Source: DASYSA01 sp036003885 (GTDB lineage: Bacteria; Acidobacteriota; Blastocatellia; UBA7656). Taken from it: DNA of 11,276 nt. Under the pieces are notes generated by a model, which searched no databases, was not told the DNA's origin, and worked only from the letters and a program-made list of their open reading frames with translations. The stretch spans positions 1 through 11,276 of the forward strand of contig DASYSA010000153.1 in the NCBI GenBank assembly GCA_036003885.1. Reading direction: 5' to 3'. Numbering within the stretch: the stretch's first letter is position 1; each line of letters opens with the position of its first letter. Shown here in pieces: positions 1 to 6,839 of this stretch. The translations under genes were made by a program, and so were the position numbers.

Positions 1-188
1 AATGGATTTCCGCTCCTGGCCTTGAAGCTTACGCGCGCGCCGACAATCGCCGCGCCACGCGGGTCAGTAACCGTAATTCGCAGGTTCGACTCGGGTGCGT
101 TCCGCGCTTGACCGTGAGCAAGAGGAGCACTCATGGCAAAGCTGACAACGAGAGTTAGCAAGCGAATGAAGAGACTGGATCGATGCAT
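1..188 (-). CDS. Exported protein with carboxypeptidase-regulatory-like domain (partial, N-terminus only)
   Basis: Reading the minus strand from the ATG at 188-186 gives 62 codons that stay open to the left edge, so only the N-terminus is present. Residues 1-28 form a signal peptide: a basic start (MHRSS), a hydrophobic stretch (LFIRLLTLVVSFAMSAPLA) and a likely cleavage near AHG-Q. The mature part begins with LRITVTDPRGAAIVGARVSF, which matches the first beta strands of the CarboxypepD_reg (Ig-like) fold. That fold commonly opens acidobacterial TonB-receptor-like outer-membrane proteins and other large secreted proteins. An AGGAG ribosome site at 194-198 sits 5 nt before the ATG and supports this start. 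The rest of the protein is outside the window, so it could be a TonB-dependent-receptor-like protein or a smaller secreted one. The call as a real exported gene is firm; the full function is open. Confidence 0.8.
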   Translation of the reverse strand, partial: MHRSSLFIRLLTLVVSFAMSAPLAHGQARNAPESNLRITVTDPRGAAIVGARVSFKARSGNP

Positions 189-193
189 TGAGA

Positions 194-198
194 CTCCT
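194..198 (-). promoter_or_regulatory. Ribosome binding site AGGAG of the partial exported protein
   Basis: On the minus strand AGGAG is followed by 5 nt (tctca) and then the ATG at 188. It fixes the start of the left-edge gene, which is too short in this window to be found by length alone. Confidence 0.65.
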
Positions 199-266
199 GG
201 TAGTGCTGATAGTGATCAAAGAACAGGGGACACGATCGCGGCGCCGCGGCTACCAACGCTTTCGTT

Positions 267-315
267 CCTCCGCGTTTGCGGTTGACTCTTCTAAAGTCAA
301 TTGCAAGCGCAGAGG
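267..315. repeat. Imperfect 21-bp inverted repeat (hairpin) between two minus-strand genes
   Basis: Arms 267-287 and 295-315 are separated by a 7-nt loop (cttctaa); the inner TTGACT/AGTCAA pairs are perfect. As plus-strand RNA I count 17 Watson-Crick pairs, 3 G-U pairs and one C-A mismatch (271/311). As minus-strand RNA there are 3 mismatches and one G-U. It lies 20 nt beyond the stop of the 335-1267 gene, so it could act as its 3' hairpin, but no T-run follows on either strand. The lower arm (cgcgtttgcgg) loosely resembles the AAACGC heptamers found later in the window. Confidence 0.55.
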
Positions 316-334
316 TACGCACTTCGTCAGGCCC

Positions 335-1267
335 TCACTTCTTGAAGTTCTCAGGTTTGAGCGGCGGATTGATCTTGAACTTTGTCACGTCCCACTCTTC
401 ATTGACTTCGCCGTTGATGGCTCGAGTGATGTGATGAGGCAGAAGTATTCCACCTACATTTCGGTAATCCGACAGGTACATCTGAATTTCAACGGTCTTC
501 GGCGGGGGCTGACCCTCGGCTTCCCTCCGAGTCCGCTCTTGAGCTTCCTTTGCGAGTTTGTCCGCGTCTTCGTGGCTGCCTGCAGAAGCCGTCTGCATTC
601 TGAAAATCATGCCTGGCTGCGTTCCTCGATAGCTAAGCATCAATGGTCGATGGGTCTCTTTATCCAGGAACAGACGCATCGCAAAATCGTCGGCAGACTT
701 GATGTCGATCACGTCGGCTCGCCCCTCTTCCGCCTGAGCTTCACCGCCGTAGCTGAAGTCGACCGTCTGCGTTTGAGGCGCAGCTAACAGCCAGCCGATG
801 ACGTAGATGGTGAACTCCGCGCGAACTGCCCGCAGCTGGGCCGCCTGATTCGGCTGGTTGTCGGGGCCATTGCCCATTCGAATGACGATGTTTCCACCGC
901 CGCTTGTGCGGGTGTCTCTGAACGCCTGATCTCCGTTGAATCCGTTGATCCTTGTGATCTGCGCATCGCCCATCGGCAAGTTTGAGACTTCTGTGGCGAT
1001 GTATTTATCCGGGAGTAAAAAATCGAGTTGAAGCTCTCCCGACATTTCCGGCTGATCTTTGGCTATGATTCGACGAAACTTCGCGGACGTCGAAAGAGTC
1101 TGGATCGATTTAAGCTTCGCATCTCCGCCAAGCGCGGCTCGTGCTTGAGCAAGCAGGGTCTGAGCGCGATTGTCCTGCCGGGCATCGACAGATGGCAGGC
1201 TCACCAGTGCGGCTAATATCAGGGCGGTCAATGTGACTGTGGTTGAAATGCTCAAATGTTTTTTCAT
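335..1267 (-). CDS. Exported protein of unknown function, LolA-like (outer-membrane lipoprotein-sorting type) fold suspected
   Basis: The 310-residue product starts with a clear signal peptide (MKKHLSISTTVTLTALILAA, then LVSLPSVDA-RQ), so it is probably periplasmic; no lipobox cysteine follows. A helix with AQARAALGGDAKLKSIQTL comes next, then alternating beta-rich segments (SGELQLDFLLPDKYIATEV, VEIQMYLSDYRNVGGILLPH, EEWDVTKFKINPPL). This order resembles the curved-sheet LolA/LolB-like proteins that are common, mostly unnamed, in Acidobacteriota. I see no catalytic motif, so a binding or carrier role is more likely than an enzymatic one; that is inference. A GGAGG site 5 nt upstream of the ATG (seen at 1273-1277 on the minus strand) supports the start. 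It is divergent from the histidine kinase across a 147-bp spacer and could share regulation with it. The fold assignment is tentative. Confidence 0.8.
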   Translation of the reverse strand: MKKHLSISTTVTLTALILAALVSLPSVDARQDNRAQTLLAQARAALGGDAKLKSIQTLSTSAKFRRIIAKDQPEMSGELQLDFLLPDKYIATEVSNLPMGDAQITRINGFNGDQAFRDTRTSGGGNIVIRMGNGPDNQPNQAAQLRAVRAEFTIYVIGWLLAAPQTQTVDFSYGGEAQAEEGRADVIDIKSADDFAMRLFLDKETHRPLMLSYRGTQPGMIFRMQTASAGSHEDADKLAKEAQERTRREAEGQPPPKTVEIQMYLSDYRNVGGILLPHHITRAINGEVNEEWDVTKFKINPPLKPENFKK

Positions 1268-1325
1268 AGTTCCTCCGTTGTCATCTTCTTGAACGTCAAT
1301 GCTAGCGAATAGTCGCGGGCGGTTG

Positions 1326-1361
1326 GTTAAGAGGGCGAAAAGAGATTGTTAAGGATGTTAA
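1326..1361. promoter_or_regulatory. Candidate operator: three GTTAA direct repeats
   Basis: GTTAA occurs at 1326-1330, 1348-1352 and 1357-1361, spaced 22 and 9 bp, about 40-75 bp upstream of the kinase -10 element and within the divergent spacer. OmpR/PhoB-type regulators, such as the one encoded downstream, usually bind tandem direct repeats in such positions. Autoregulation is therefore plausible but only inferred. Short A/T-rich words can recur by chance. Confidence 0.25.
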
Positions 1362-1397
1362 ATCGCCAGACATCCTGCGGTCGGCGCAAATCCGCGA

Positions 1398-1406
1398 TGG
1401 TATAAT
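1398..1406 (+). promoter_or_regulatory. Extended -10 promoter of the kinase-regulator genes, probably giving a leaderless mRNA
   Basis: The sequence TGGTATAAT is an exact extended -10 (TGnTATAAT). No good -35 is visible at the usual distance (1378-1383 reads cggtcg), which fits an extended -10 promoter. Transcription would start about 6-9 nt downstream, at roughly 1412-1415, which is the start codon itself. No Shine-Dalgarno sequence lies between this element and the ATG. Confidence 0.6.
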
Positions 1407-1414
1407 CCGGCTTG

Positions 1415-3394
1415 ATGAAGCTGCGGATTCAGAAGGCCCCGTGGATTCTTATGCTGGTCGGCGCGTTGTTCGCATTGCTGGCCTTGCTTGCCGTCCTTCA
1501 ATACCGCTGGCTCGGAGAGGTGAGTCAGGGCGAGCGCGAGCGCATGCAGGCGAATCTGCAGGTTGCCGCGTCGCATTTCACTGAAGATATAGACCGCGAG
1601 TTGACCCGTGCCTATTTGACCTTTCAAATGGACACCGCACTCTCACCCGACAAGACCGGCCAGTATTACGCCGGCTGCATGGCTCGATGGGTGGACGCGG
1701 CCGCCTATCCCCGCATTGTGCGAAGCCTCTTACTGGCGGAGACGAAGGATGGCGGCCAGCTTGCGCTTACGCGTTTCAACAGCAACAGCGGCAAGTTTGA
1801 AAAGACCGACTGGCCTCCAGAGCTCGATAGACTGCGCGGGTCCTTTGATCAGCAGTCTCAACCAGGTGTTCCCGGACTCGCCCGGATCATACATATCTCG
1901 TCCTCGCCAATCGACGACGAGATTCCGGCGCTTATGATCCCCCTGGTGACTCTGCCCGCAACGCCAGGTGGCGGGGACGCAAAAGGACCTGTAAACCCCG
2001 GCCAACTCTCTCAGTCCATGATTGCAACGAAAACGATCGAGTCACTGAGCCTCGCCTTTTCGGTCAGGAAGAAACAGAACGGATTCACAGCGCCGTTGCC
2101 ATTGGGCTTCGCGATTGTGGTCCTTGATCTCGATTACATTAGCCGAGAGTTGATTCCAGAGCTGGCGCGTCGTTACTTCTCAAGCGGCGGCGCGCTCGAT
2201 TACAATCTCGCAATCGTCAGCCGTCGCGACGCCGCGAGGGTGATCTACAACTCGGACCCCTCTGGCCCGCTGTTCCCTTCTCCAGATGCGACAGCAGAGC
2301 TATTCGCGCTGCGGCTCGACAAGATCGGCAGCCTGCTTCCCGATTCACTAATCGCTGGGGGCGGAGTGGACGGCGCCCACACGGGCAAGCTTGCCTACCG
2401 CGTGTTCAGCTTCCAGCAAGGCGACAAAGCCCCCGCCGCCAATCCAATGGCTAGTGAAGCCGAAGGACGCTGGCAACTGCTGCTCAAGCACCGGGCGGGG
2501 TCTCTCGAAACGGTTGTCGCCTCTTCGCGCCGCCGCAACCTCATCGCAAGCTCAGGCATACTGGTGCTGCTGGCCGTGAGCCTGACAATCATAATGCTGT
2601 CCGTTCAACGGGCGCAGCGGCTCGCCCGCCAGCAGATGGAGTTTGTAGCCGGCGTCTCTCACGAGTTGCGTACGCCCCTGGCTGTGATCTGCTCTGCCGG
2701 TGAGAATCTGGCCGACGGCGTGATCGACGACCGCCAACAGATCCAGCGGTACGGCGAGGTCATCCGAAATGAAGGCCGAAGGCTGACAGAGATGGTCGAG
2801 CAGGTGCTCGAGTTCGCGGGGATACAATCGGGTCGCAAGGCTTACAACATCTCATCGGTTGATGTCGCGAGCGTGATAGAACGAGCGTTGTTGGCTCTGG
2901 AGCCGGCGCTTTCGAGCGATCACTTCAAGATCGAGAAGCAGGTCGCATCCTACCTGCCGCCGGTTATGGCCGACTCGTCAGCTTTGAGTCGCGCGATCCA
3001 GAATCTGCTCGACAATGCGATGAAGTACAGCGGCGACAGCCGCTGGATTGGAGTGAGCGCGAGGACCGAGGTGCTCGATGGAAAGTTCGAAGTTCAGATC
3101 GCGGTCAGCGATAAAGGAATGGGCATAGCTCCGGCTGATATGCTGCGTGTCTTCGAGCCGTTTCACCGTGGTCAGGCGACCGTTGCGGCGCAGATTCATG
3201 GAAGCGGGTTGGGCTTGAGCCTGGTGAAGCACATTCTCGAGGCCCATGGCGGAAGAGTTGATGTTCGAAGCGTCGAAGGGCAGGGCAGCGCGTTCACGCT
3301 CCACTTGCCGGCAGAAGTCGGAAGTCGGAGGTCAGAGGTCAGAGATCAGACGTCAGAAGTCCGACCGGCGACTGATCCGACCTCTGACGTCTGA
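1415..3394 (+). CDS. Membrane-bound sensor histidine kinase with large extracytoplasmic region
   Basis: This 659-residue kinase should autophosphorylate on histidine and pass the phosphate to the response regulator encoded next. TM1 spans about residues 9-28 and ends in LQYRWLGEVSQGERERM. A region of about 340 residues faces outward; I recognise no standard sensor domain in it. TM2 spans about 375-398. The HisKA domain follows with SHELRTP (phospho-acceptor His416). The HATPase domain has an N-box (NLLDNAMKYS, Asn534), a G1 box (DKGMGI, Asp566), an F-box (VFEPFHRG) and a G2 box (GSGLGLSLV, 596-604), so all catalytic boxes are intact. The usual end is near TLHLP (about 632). The last residues (from about GSRRSEVRDQTSEV) are encoded by a heptamer repeat array and are probably functionally neutral. 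The ATG at 1415 is preferred over an in-frame TTG at 1412 because transcription probably starts at about this point. The kinase precedes the regulator, the less common gene order. Confidence 0.95.
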   Translation: MKLRIQKAPWILMLVGALFALLALLAVLQYRWLGEVSQGERERMQANLQVAASHFTEDIDRELTRAYLTFQMDTALSPDKTGQYYAGCMARWVDAAAYPRIVRSLLLAETKDGGQLALTRFNSNSGKFEKTDWPPELDRLRGSFDQQSQPGVPGLARIIHISSSPIDDEIPALMIPLVTLPATPGGGDAKGPVNPGQLSQSMIATKTIESLSLAFSVRKKQNGFTAPLPLGFAIVVLDLDYISRELIPELARRYFSSGGALDYNLAIVSRRDAARVIYNSDPSGPLFPSPDATAELFALRLDKIGSLLPDSLIAGGGVDGAHTGKLAYRVFSFQQGDKAPAANPMASEAEGRWQLLLKHRAGSLETVVASSRRRNLIASSGILVLLAVSLTIIMLSVQRAQRLARQQMEFVAGVSHELRTPLAVICSAGENLADGVIDDRQQIQRYGEVIRNEGRRLTEMVEQVLEFAGIQSGRKAYNISSVDVASVIERALLALEPALSSDHFKIEKQVASYLPPVMADSSALSRAIQNLLDNAMKYSGDSRWIGVSARTEVLDGKFEVQIAVSDKGMGIAPADMLRVFEPFHRGQATVAAQIHGSGLGLSLVKHILEAHGGRVDVRSVEGQGSAFTLHLPAEVGSRRSEVRDQTSEVRPATDPTSDV

Positions 3395-3454
3395 TGTCCG
3401 GCTCTGACCTCTGATCTCTGACGTCTGACGTCTGACGTCTGATCTCTGACCCCT
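3314..3454. repeat. Array of about 20 heptamers in inverted halves spanning kinase stop and regulator start
   Basis: The left half consists of GAAGTCG, GAGGTCA, GAGATCA and GACGTCA type units (3314-3362). The right half holds the opposite orientation: GACCTCT, GACGTCT and GATCTCT units (3379-3454), including three identical GACGTCT copies at 3420-3440. All units are 7 bp except one of 6 bp at 3400-3405 and a 2-nt insertion at 3377-3378. A perfect 21-bp inverted repeat joins 3337-3357 to 3431-3451. The left half is translated as the kinase tail. In the right half a TGA is formed at almost every unit junction, and one of these is the kinase stop. The array ends one base before the regulator ATG. 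Confidence 0.9.
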
Positions 3455-4144
3455 ATGACAAAACGAATCCTACTCGTGGAAGATGAGCCGGGACTGGTCA
3501 TGACGTTGACCGACCGGCTCACAAGTGAAGGCTTCGCGGTCGAGACTGCCAGGGATGGGGATACCGGGTTGGCGCGAGGATCGAGCGAGGAGTTTGACCT
3601 GATGATACTCGACATAATGTTGCCGCGACGAAATGGACTGGACCTCTGCCGGGACCTTCGTCAGCGCGGCATTTCGACGCCTATCCTCATGCTGACTGCG
3701 CGCGGTCAGGTGGTTGACAAGGTCGTCGGCCTGAAGCTTGGCGCGGACGACTATGTAACGAAGCCGTTCGAGATGATGGAACTCCTCGCCCGAATCGAAG
3801 CGCTCATGCGACGCGCATCGTCTTCATCCGTATCGTTGCCGGCTGACTCCTATCAATTCGGTCCGATTCGAGTCGACTTTCGCGCTGCCGAAGTCACTCG
3901 TGACGGCAAAGCTGTTGATCTCTCGGCTCGCGAGTTTCAGTTGCTCCGCTATCTGATCGAACACCGGGGCAGCACTCTGTCGAGAAACCAGCTGTTGAAC
4001 GAGGTCTGGGGTTACCACGCAATGCCTTCGACTCGCACGGTTGATGTCCACGTCGCGTGGCTTCGCCAGAAGATCGAGTCTAACCCGCGCAAACCACAGT
4101 TGATTCTGACCATTCATGGCCTCGGGTATAAATTTGTGGGGTGA
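3455..4144 (+). CDS. OmpR/PhoB-family response regulator (winged-helix DNA-binding)
   Basis: The 229-residue protein is the likely partner of the kinase encoded upstream and should act as a cytoplasmic transcription factor. The receiver domain (about 1-118) has the acidic pair Asp10/Glu11 (LLVEDEPG), phospho-acceptor Asp53 (LMILDIMLP), Thr81 (MLTARG) and Lys103 (YVTKPFEM), so the phosphorylation site is complete. The C-terminal winged helix (about 130-229) shows the Trans_reg_C pattern LSAREFQLLRYLIEHRG, NQLLNEVWG, TRTVDVHVAWLRQKIE and IHGLGYKFVG. The length is typical of the family. The ATG at 3455 is chosen because MTKRILLVEDE is the canonical start of a receiver domain. No Shine-Dalgarno sequence precedes it: the upstream bases (tctctgacccct) belong to the heptamer array, so initiation may depend on translation of the kinase or on the repeat structure. 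Targets are unknown; its own promoter region is one candidate. Confidence 0.96.
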   Translation: MTKRILLVEDEPGLVMTLTDRLTSEGFAVETARDGDTGLARGSSEEFDLMILDIMLPRRNGLDLCRDLRQRGISTPILMLTARGQVVDKVVGLKLGADDYVTKPFEMMELLARIEALMRRASSSSVSLPADSYQFGPIRVDFRAAEVTRDGKAVDLSAREFQLLRYLIEHRGSTLSRNQLLNEVWGYHAMPSTRTVDVHVAWLRQKIESNPRKPQLILTIHGLGYKFVG

Positions 4145-4147
4145 GTG

Positions 4148-4225
4148 AAGAATGGAGAATTGAGAATTGAGAATTGAGAGAAATGTAGGCATTCTCAATT
4201 CTCCATTCTCAATTCTCCATTCTTG
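4148..4225. repeat. Heptamer palindrome after the response regulator (32-bp arms, one mismatch)
   Basis: Left units GAATGGA and three GAATTGA (4150-4177) face right units ATTCTCA/ATTCTCC (4191-4218) plus ATTCTTG. Arms 4148-4179 and 4193-4224 match at 31 of 32 positions around a 13-nt loop. It begins 4 nt after the regulator stop codon, so the RNA would carry a long stable hairpin there. It may protect the 3' end or separate the kinase-regulator transcript from the next gene. No T-run follows, so it is not a classical intrinsic terminator. Confidence 0.85.
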
Positions 4226-4254
4226 CGTTACCTTATTGATCTCGAGGAGCCCCG

Positions 4255-4512
4255 GTGGAACAGCAAATCAGAATAGAAATCAAAGGCAAGGATGAATTCT
4301 GGGGCCGCGCCTTTCACGTTGAGTGGGAGTCCCAGTTTCCAGATCGCGCGCTCAGTTCGGATGGCGCCGGCCACTTTGTTGCGGATCTGGCATGGCTGCC
4401 CGACCTCGAGCGCGTTGGGCGCGAAACCTTCTGTATCGTCACTCGCGCGCCGGACAACCCTAAGCGCCGGCAATGGTTCAATTCGCTGCTTCCGACGCGG
4501 CCAAAGAGCTGA
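4255..4512 (+). CDS. Small protein of unknown function (85 residues)
   Basis: I do not recognise this product. It starts at GTG (4255) with a good ribosome site GAGGAG at 4244-4249, 5 nt upstream, which is the main support for the gene. The protein (start MEQQIRIEIKGKDEFWGRAF) is soluble, with no signal peptide or membrane segment, mixed charge, and a beta-like start followed by HVEWESQFPDRAL and a middle LAWLPDLERVGRETFCIV that could form a helix and strand. It has a single cysteine and no metal-binding or catalytic pattern. It stands alone between a repeat hairpin and a 133-bp spacer, in the same direction as its neighbours. A competing reading frame at 4292-4567 lacks a ribosome site and looks less protein-like. 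I am fairly sure it is a gene and have no view on function. Confidence 0.65.
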   Translation: MEQQIRIEIKGKDEFWGRAFHVEWESQFPDRALSSDGAGHFVADLAWLPDLERVGRETFCIVTRAPDNPKRRQWFNSLLPTRPKS

Positions 4513-4582
4513 GCCAGGATCAATACCAGATTCGGTCAAGAGTCCCGATGAACTGGGGTCAATGTAGTTGTAGAGGCTTGGA

Positions 4583-4624
4583 GAAACGCGAAACGCAAAA
4601 CGCAAAACGCGAAACGCGAAACGT
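4583..4624. repeat. Six tandem heptamers, GAAACGC type, upstream of the S9 peptidase
   Basis: The units in order are GAAACGC, GAAACGC, AAAACGC, AAAACGC, GAAACGC and GAAACGT, exactly 7 bp each, in a single orientation. The array lies between the small gene and the peptidase and ends 6 nt before the peptidase ribosome site. The same unit recurs, as an inverted pair, at 8890-9005. Confidence 0.9.
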
Positions 4625-4645
4625 TTTCAAAAGGAGACGCCTCTG

Positions 4646-6721
4646 ATGTCAAGATTTGTCAATCGACTGCTCGCCCTGATTTCGCTGGTCGCGATTTCGC
4701 TCGCCCAGACTTCACTCGGCAGGCCGCCGTCCAACGGACGCGGCATAACTCCGGAGGACTACTTCGCCTTTGAATTCCTGAGCGACCCTCAACTCTCTCC
4801 GGACGGCAAGCTGGTCTCCTATGTGGTCACAACCGTCGATCAGAAACAGAACCGCCGAAATTCTTCCGTCTGGATGGTAACGGCCGACGGGAGTCGCGCT
4901 CCCTGGCAGTTCACGACGAGCCCGCAGTCTTCGACTTCACCGCGATGGTCCACTGATGGACAGTACCTCGCGTTTCTATCCTCCCGTCCCTCACCCGGCA
5001 CACCTTCCGCCGGCGACTCTTCGAGAAACCAGGTATACCTGCTTTCGATGAAGGGCGGCGAGGCGAGACGAATGACAAACCTCAAGAACGGAGTCGGCAG
5101 TTTCGAGTGGTCCCCGGACGGGTCGCGGCTTGCCTGCGTCAGCCGAGTCGGTCCCAACGACAGCCGTCCTGAAGGCGCGGATCGCAGCGATGTTCGACAC
5201 TACTCACATATCTCGTACAAGTTCAACGACACTGGTTGGTTCGATGATCGCCGCAGCCACATCTGGATAGTCGACGTTAAGAGCGGCGCGGCGAAGCAGA
5301 TCACCTCGGGAGATGATTGGAACGACACCGCTCCATCGTGGTCACCTGACGGAGCTAAGATTGCTTTTGTATCGGACCGCAGCGGCCGGGCATTTGATGA
5401 CAGCCGCAATACGGATGTCTGGACAATCCCAGCGGAGGGAGGCGCCTTCACAAAGATATCTGACCACGATGAGGGAGACCGCGAACCTCGATGGTCCCCG
5501 GACGGCAAGACCATAGCTTTCATCGGCAACCTTACTGAGAGCAGCCATCCCAAGATATGGATCGCCCCAGGCTCGGGAGGCGTGACCTCTACACTTGCAG
5601 CAAAAGATCTCGATCTAATTCCATCCCGGATCGAGTGGGCCGAAGGGGGCCGCGCGATCTACTTCGAAGCGGGCGTCAAAGGCGAGACTCACCTCTTTCG
5701 GGTCGGCGCTGCGACCAGGGGGGTCACTCCGATCACGTCCGGGGCGCGCACGGTTCGAAACTTCGACATCAACGACAAAGCAGGGAAGATGGTCTACACC
5801 GTGAACGACTTCAAACACCTCGATGACCTGTACGTCTGCGAGCTTTCGGGGAAAAACGAGCGCAAGCTTACGAGCCTGAACGACGGCTTGTTCCAGCAAC
5901 TGCACGTTCAGGATGTCGAACGGATCGCTTATAAGGGCGCCGACGGGTGGGATATGGACGGCTTCTTCGTCAGGCCGCTCGGCTGGCAAGAGGGAAAGAA
6001 GTACCCGATGATCCTCAGCATTCACGGCGGTCCGGCGGGTATGTACGGCGTAGACTGGTTTCACGAATTCCAGGTCTATGCGGCAAAAGGATGGGCGGTC
6101 TTCTTTGCCAACCCGCGTGGCTCAACGGGCTATGGTGAGAAGTTCGAGCGCGGCATCGAAGGCGAATGGGGCGGCAAGGACTACGTCGATGTAATGAAGG
6201 GCGTCGATGCGATTCTCGCGAAGTATTCGTGGCTGGATCGGGACCGGTTGGGCGTGACCGGGGGAAGCTATGGCGGATATTTGACCAACTGGATACTCGG
6301 TCATACGGATAGGTTCAAGGCCGCTGTGACGGTTCGGAGCGTCGTGAATTTCATCAGCGACGAGGGGACTCGCGACGGGGCATATGGCCACAAGCGAGAC
6401 TTTGGCGGCGACCTGTTCGAGAAGTTCGATATGTACTGGGACCGCTCACCATTGAAGTACGCGCGGAATGTGAAGACTCCGACCTTGATTCTGCACTCCG
6501 ACAATGACTTTAGGGTGCCGCTCGAGCAAGGCGAGCAGTGGTTTCGGGCGCTCAAGCATTTTGGCGTCACCGCTGAGATCGTGATCTTTCCGCGCGAGAA
6601 TCACAACCTGACTCGAACGGGCGAGCCAAAGCATCTGGTTGAGAGCTTGAACTGGCAGGTGTACTGGTTTGATAGATTTCTGAATGGCAACACGACCGCG
6701 GTTCCACCGGACACGAAATAG
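4646..6721 (+). CDS. Exported S9-family (prolyl oligopeptidase-type) serine peptidase with WD40-like propeller
   Basis: This 691-residue enzyme should cleave short peptides, as a dipeptidyl or acylaminoacyl peptidase, outside the cytoplasm. A signal peptide covers about residues 1-20 (NRLLALISLVAISLA). Residues 45-420 form the beta propeller, with five visible PD40-type repeats: LSPDGKLVSY (50), WSTDGQYLAF (101), WSPDGSRLAC (155), WSPDGAKIAF (232) and WSPDGKTIAF (283). The alpha/beta-hydrolase domain (about 430-680) contains HGGPAGMYG, NPRGSTGYG, nucleophile Ser541 in GGSYGGY, Asp621 in HSDNDFRVP and His653 in ENHNL, so the triad is complete. It resembles the S9C acylaminoacyl-peptidase/DPP group more than classical prolyl oligopeptidase; the exact specificity is not readable. 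Length is normal. AAGGAG at 4631-4636, 9 nt before the ATG, supports the start. The neighbouring hydrolase and dehydratase suggest peptide and amino-acid use, which is inference. Confidence 0.95.
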   Translation: MSRFVNRLLALISLVAISLAQTSLGRPPSNGRGITPEDYFAFEFLSDPQLSPDGKLVSYVVTTVDQKQNRRNSSVWMVTADGSRAPWQFTTSPQSSTSPRWSTDGQYLAFLSSRPSPGTPSAGDSSRNQVYLLSMKGGEARRMTNLKNGVGSFEWSPDGSRLACVSRVGPNDSRPEGADRSDVRHYSHISYKFNDTGWFDDRRSHIWIVDVKSGAAKQITSGDDWNDTAPSWSPDGAKIAFVSDRSGRAFDDSRNTDVWTIPAEGGAFTKISDHDEGDREPRWSPDGKTIAFIGNLTESSHPKIWIAPGSGGVTSTLAAKDLDLIPSRIEWAEGGRAIYFEAGVKGETHLFRVGAATRGVTPITSGARTVRNFDINDKAGKMVYTVNDFKHLDDLYVCELSGKNERKLTSLNDGLFQQLHVQDVERIAYKGADGWDMDGFFVRPLGWQEGKKYPMILSIHGGPAGMYGVDWFHEFQVYAAKGWAVFFANPRGSTGYGEKFERGIEGEWGGKDYVDVMKGVDAILAKYSWLDRDRLGVTGGSYGGYLTNWILGHTDRFKAAVTVRSVVNFISDEGTRDGAYGHKRDFGGDLFEKFDMYWDRSPLKYARNVKTPTLILHSDNDFRVPLEQGEQWFRALKHFGVTAEIVIFPRENHNLTRTGEPKHLVESLNWQVYWFDRFLNGNTTAVPPDTK

Positions 6722-6839
6722 ATCGACCGGACGGCCATAGCGGTCGTGAACAAGATGATGGAAGCTGAAGAACAACGTTTGAAGAAGCCCTGAGACGGCA
6801 CGAGTGACGTGGAGTCACTTGTCACTTGAAAGGAGCGCC

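Noticed and set aside
188..787. 199-codon open frame on the plus strand
   Set aside because: It overlaps the LolA-like gene on the other strand, which has a signal peptide and ribosome site; the plus-strand product is Arg/Ser-rich and domain-free.
3314..3454. CRISPR array
   Set aside because: Units are 7 bp and contiguous with no unique spacers, and no cas genes are nearby.
6724..6746. Intrinsic terminator after the S9 peptidase (CGACCG/CGGTCG hairpin)
   Set aside because: The stem is only 6 bp with an 11-nt loop and no T-run; a second small dyad (AGTGAC/GTCACT, 6803-6819) is equally weak.
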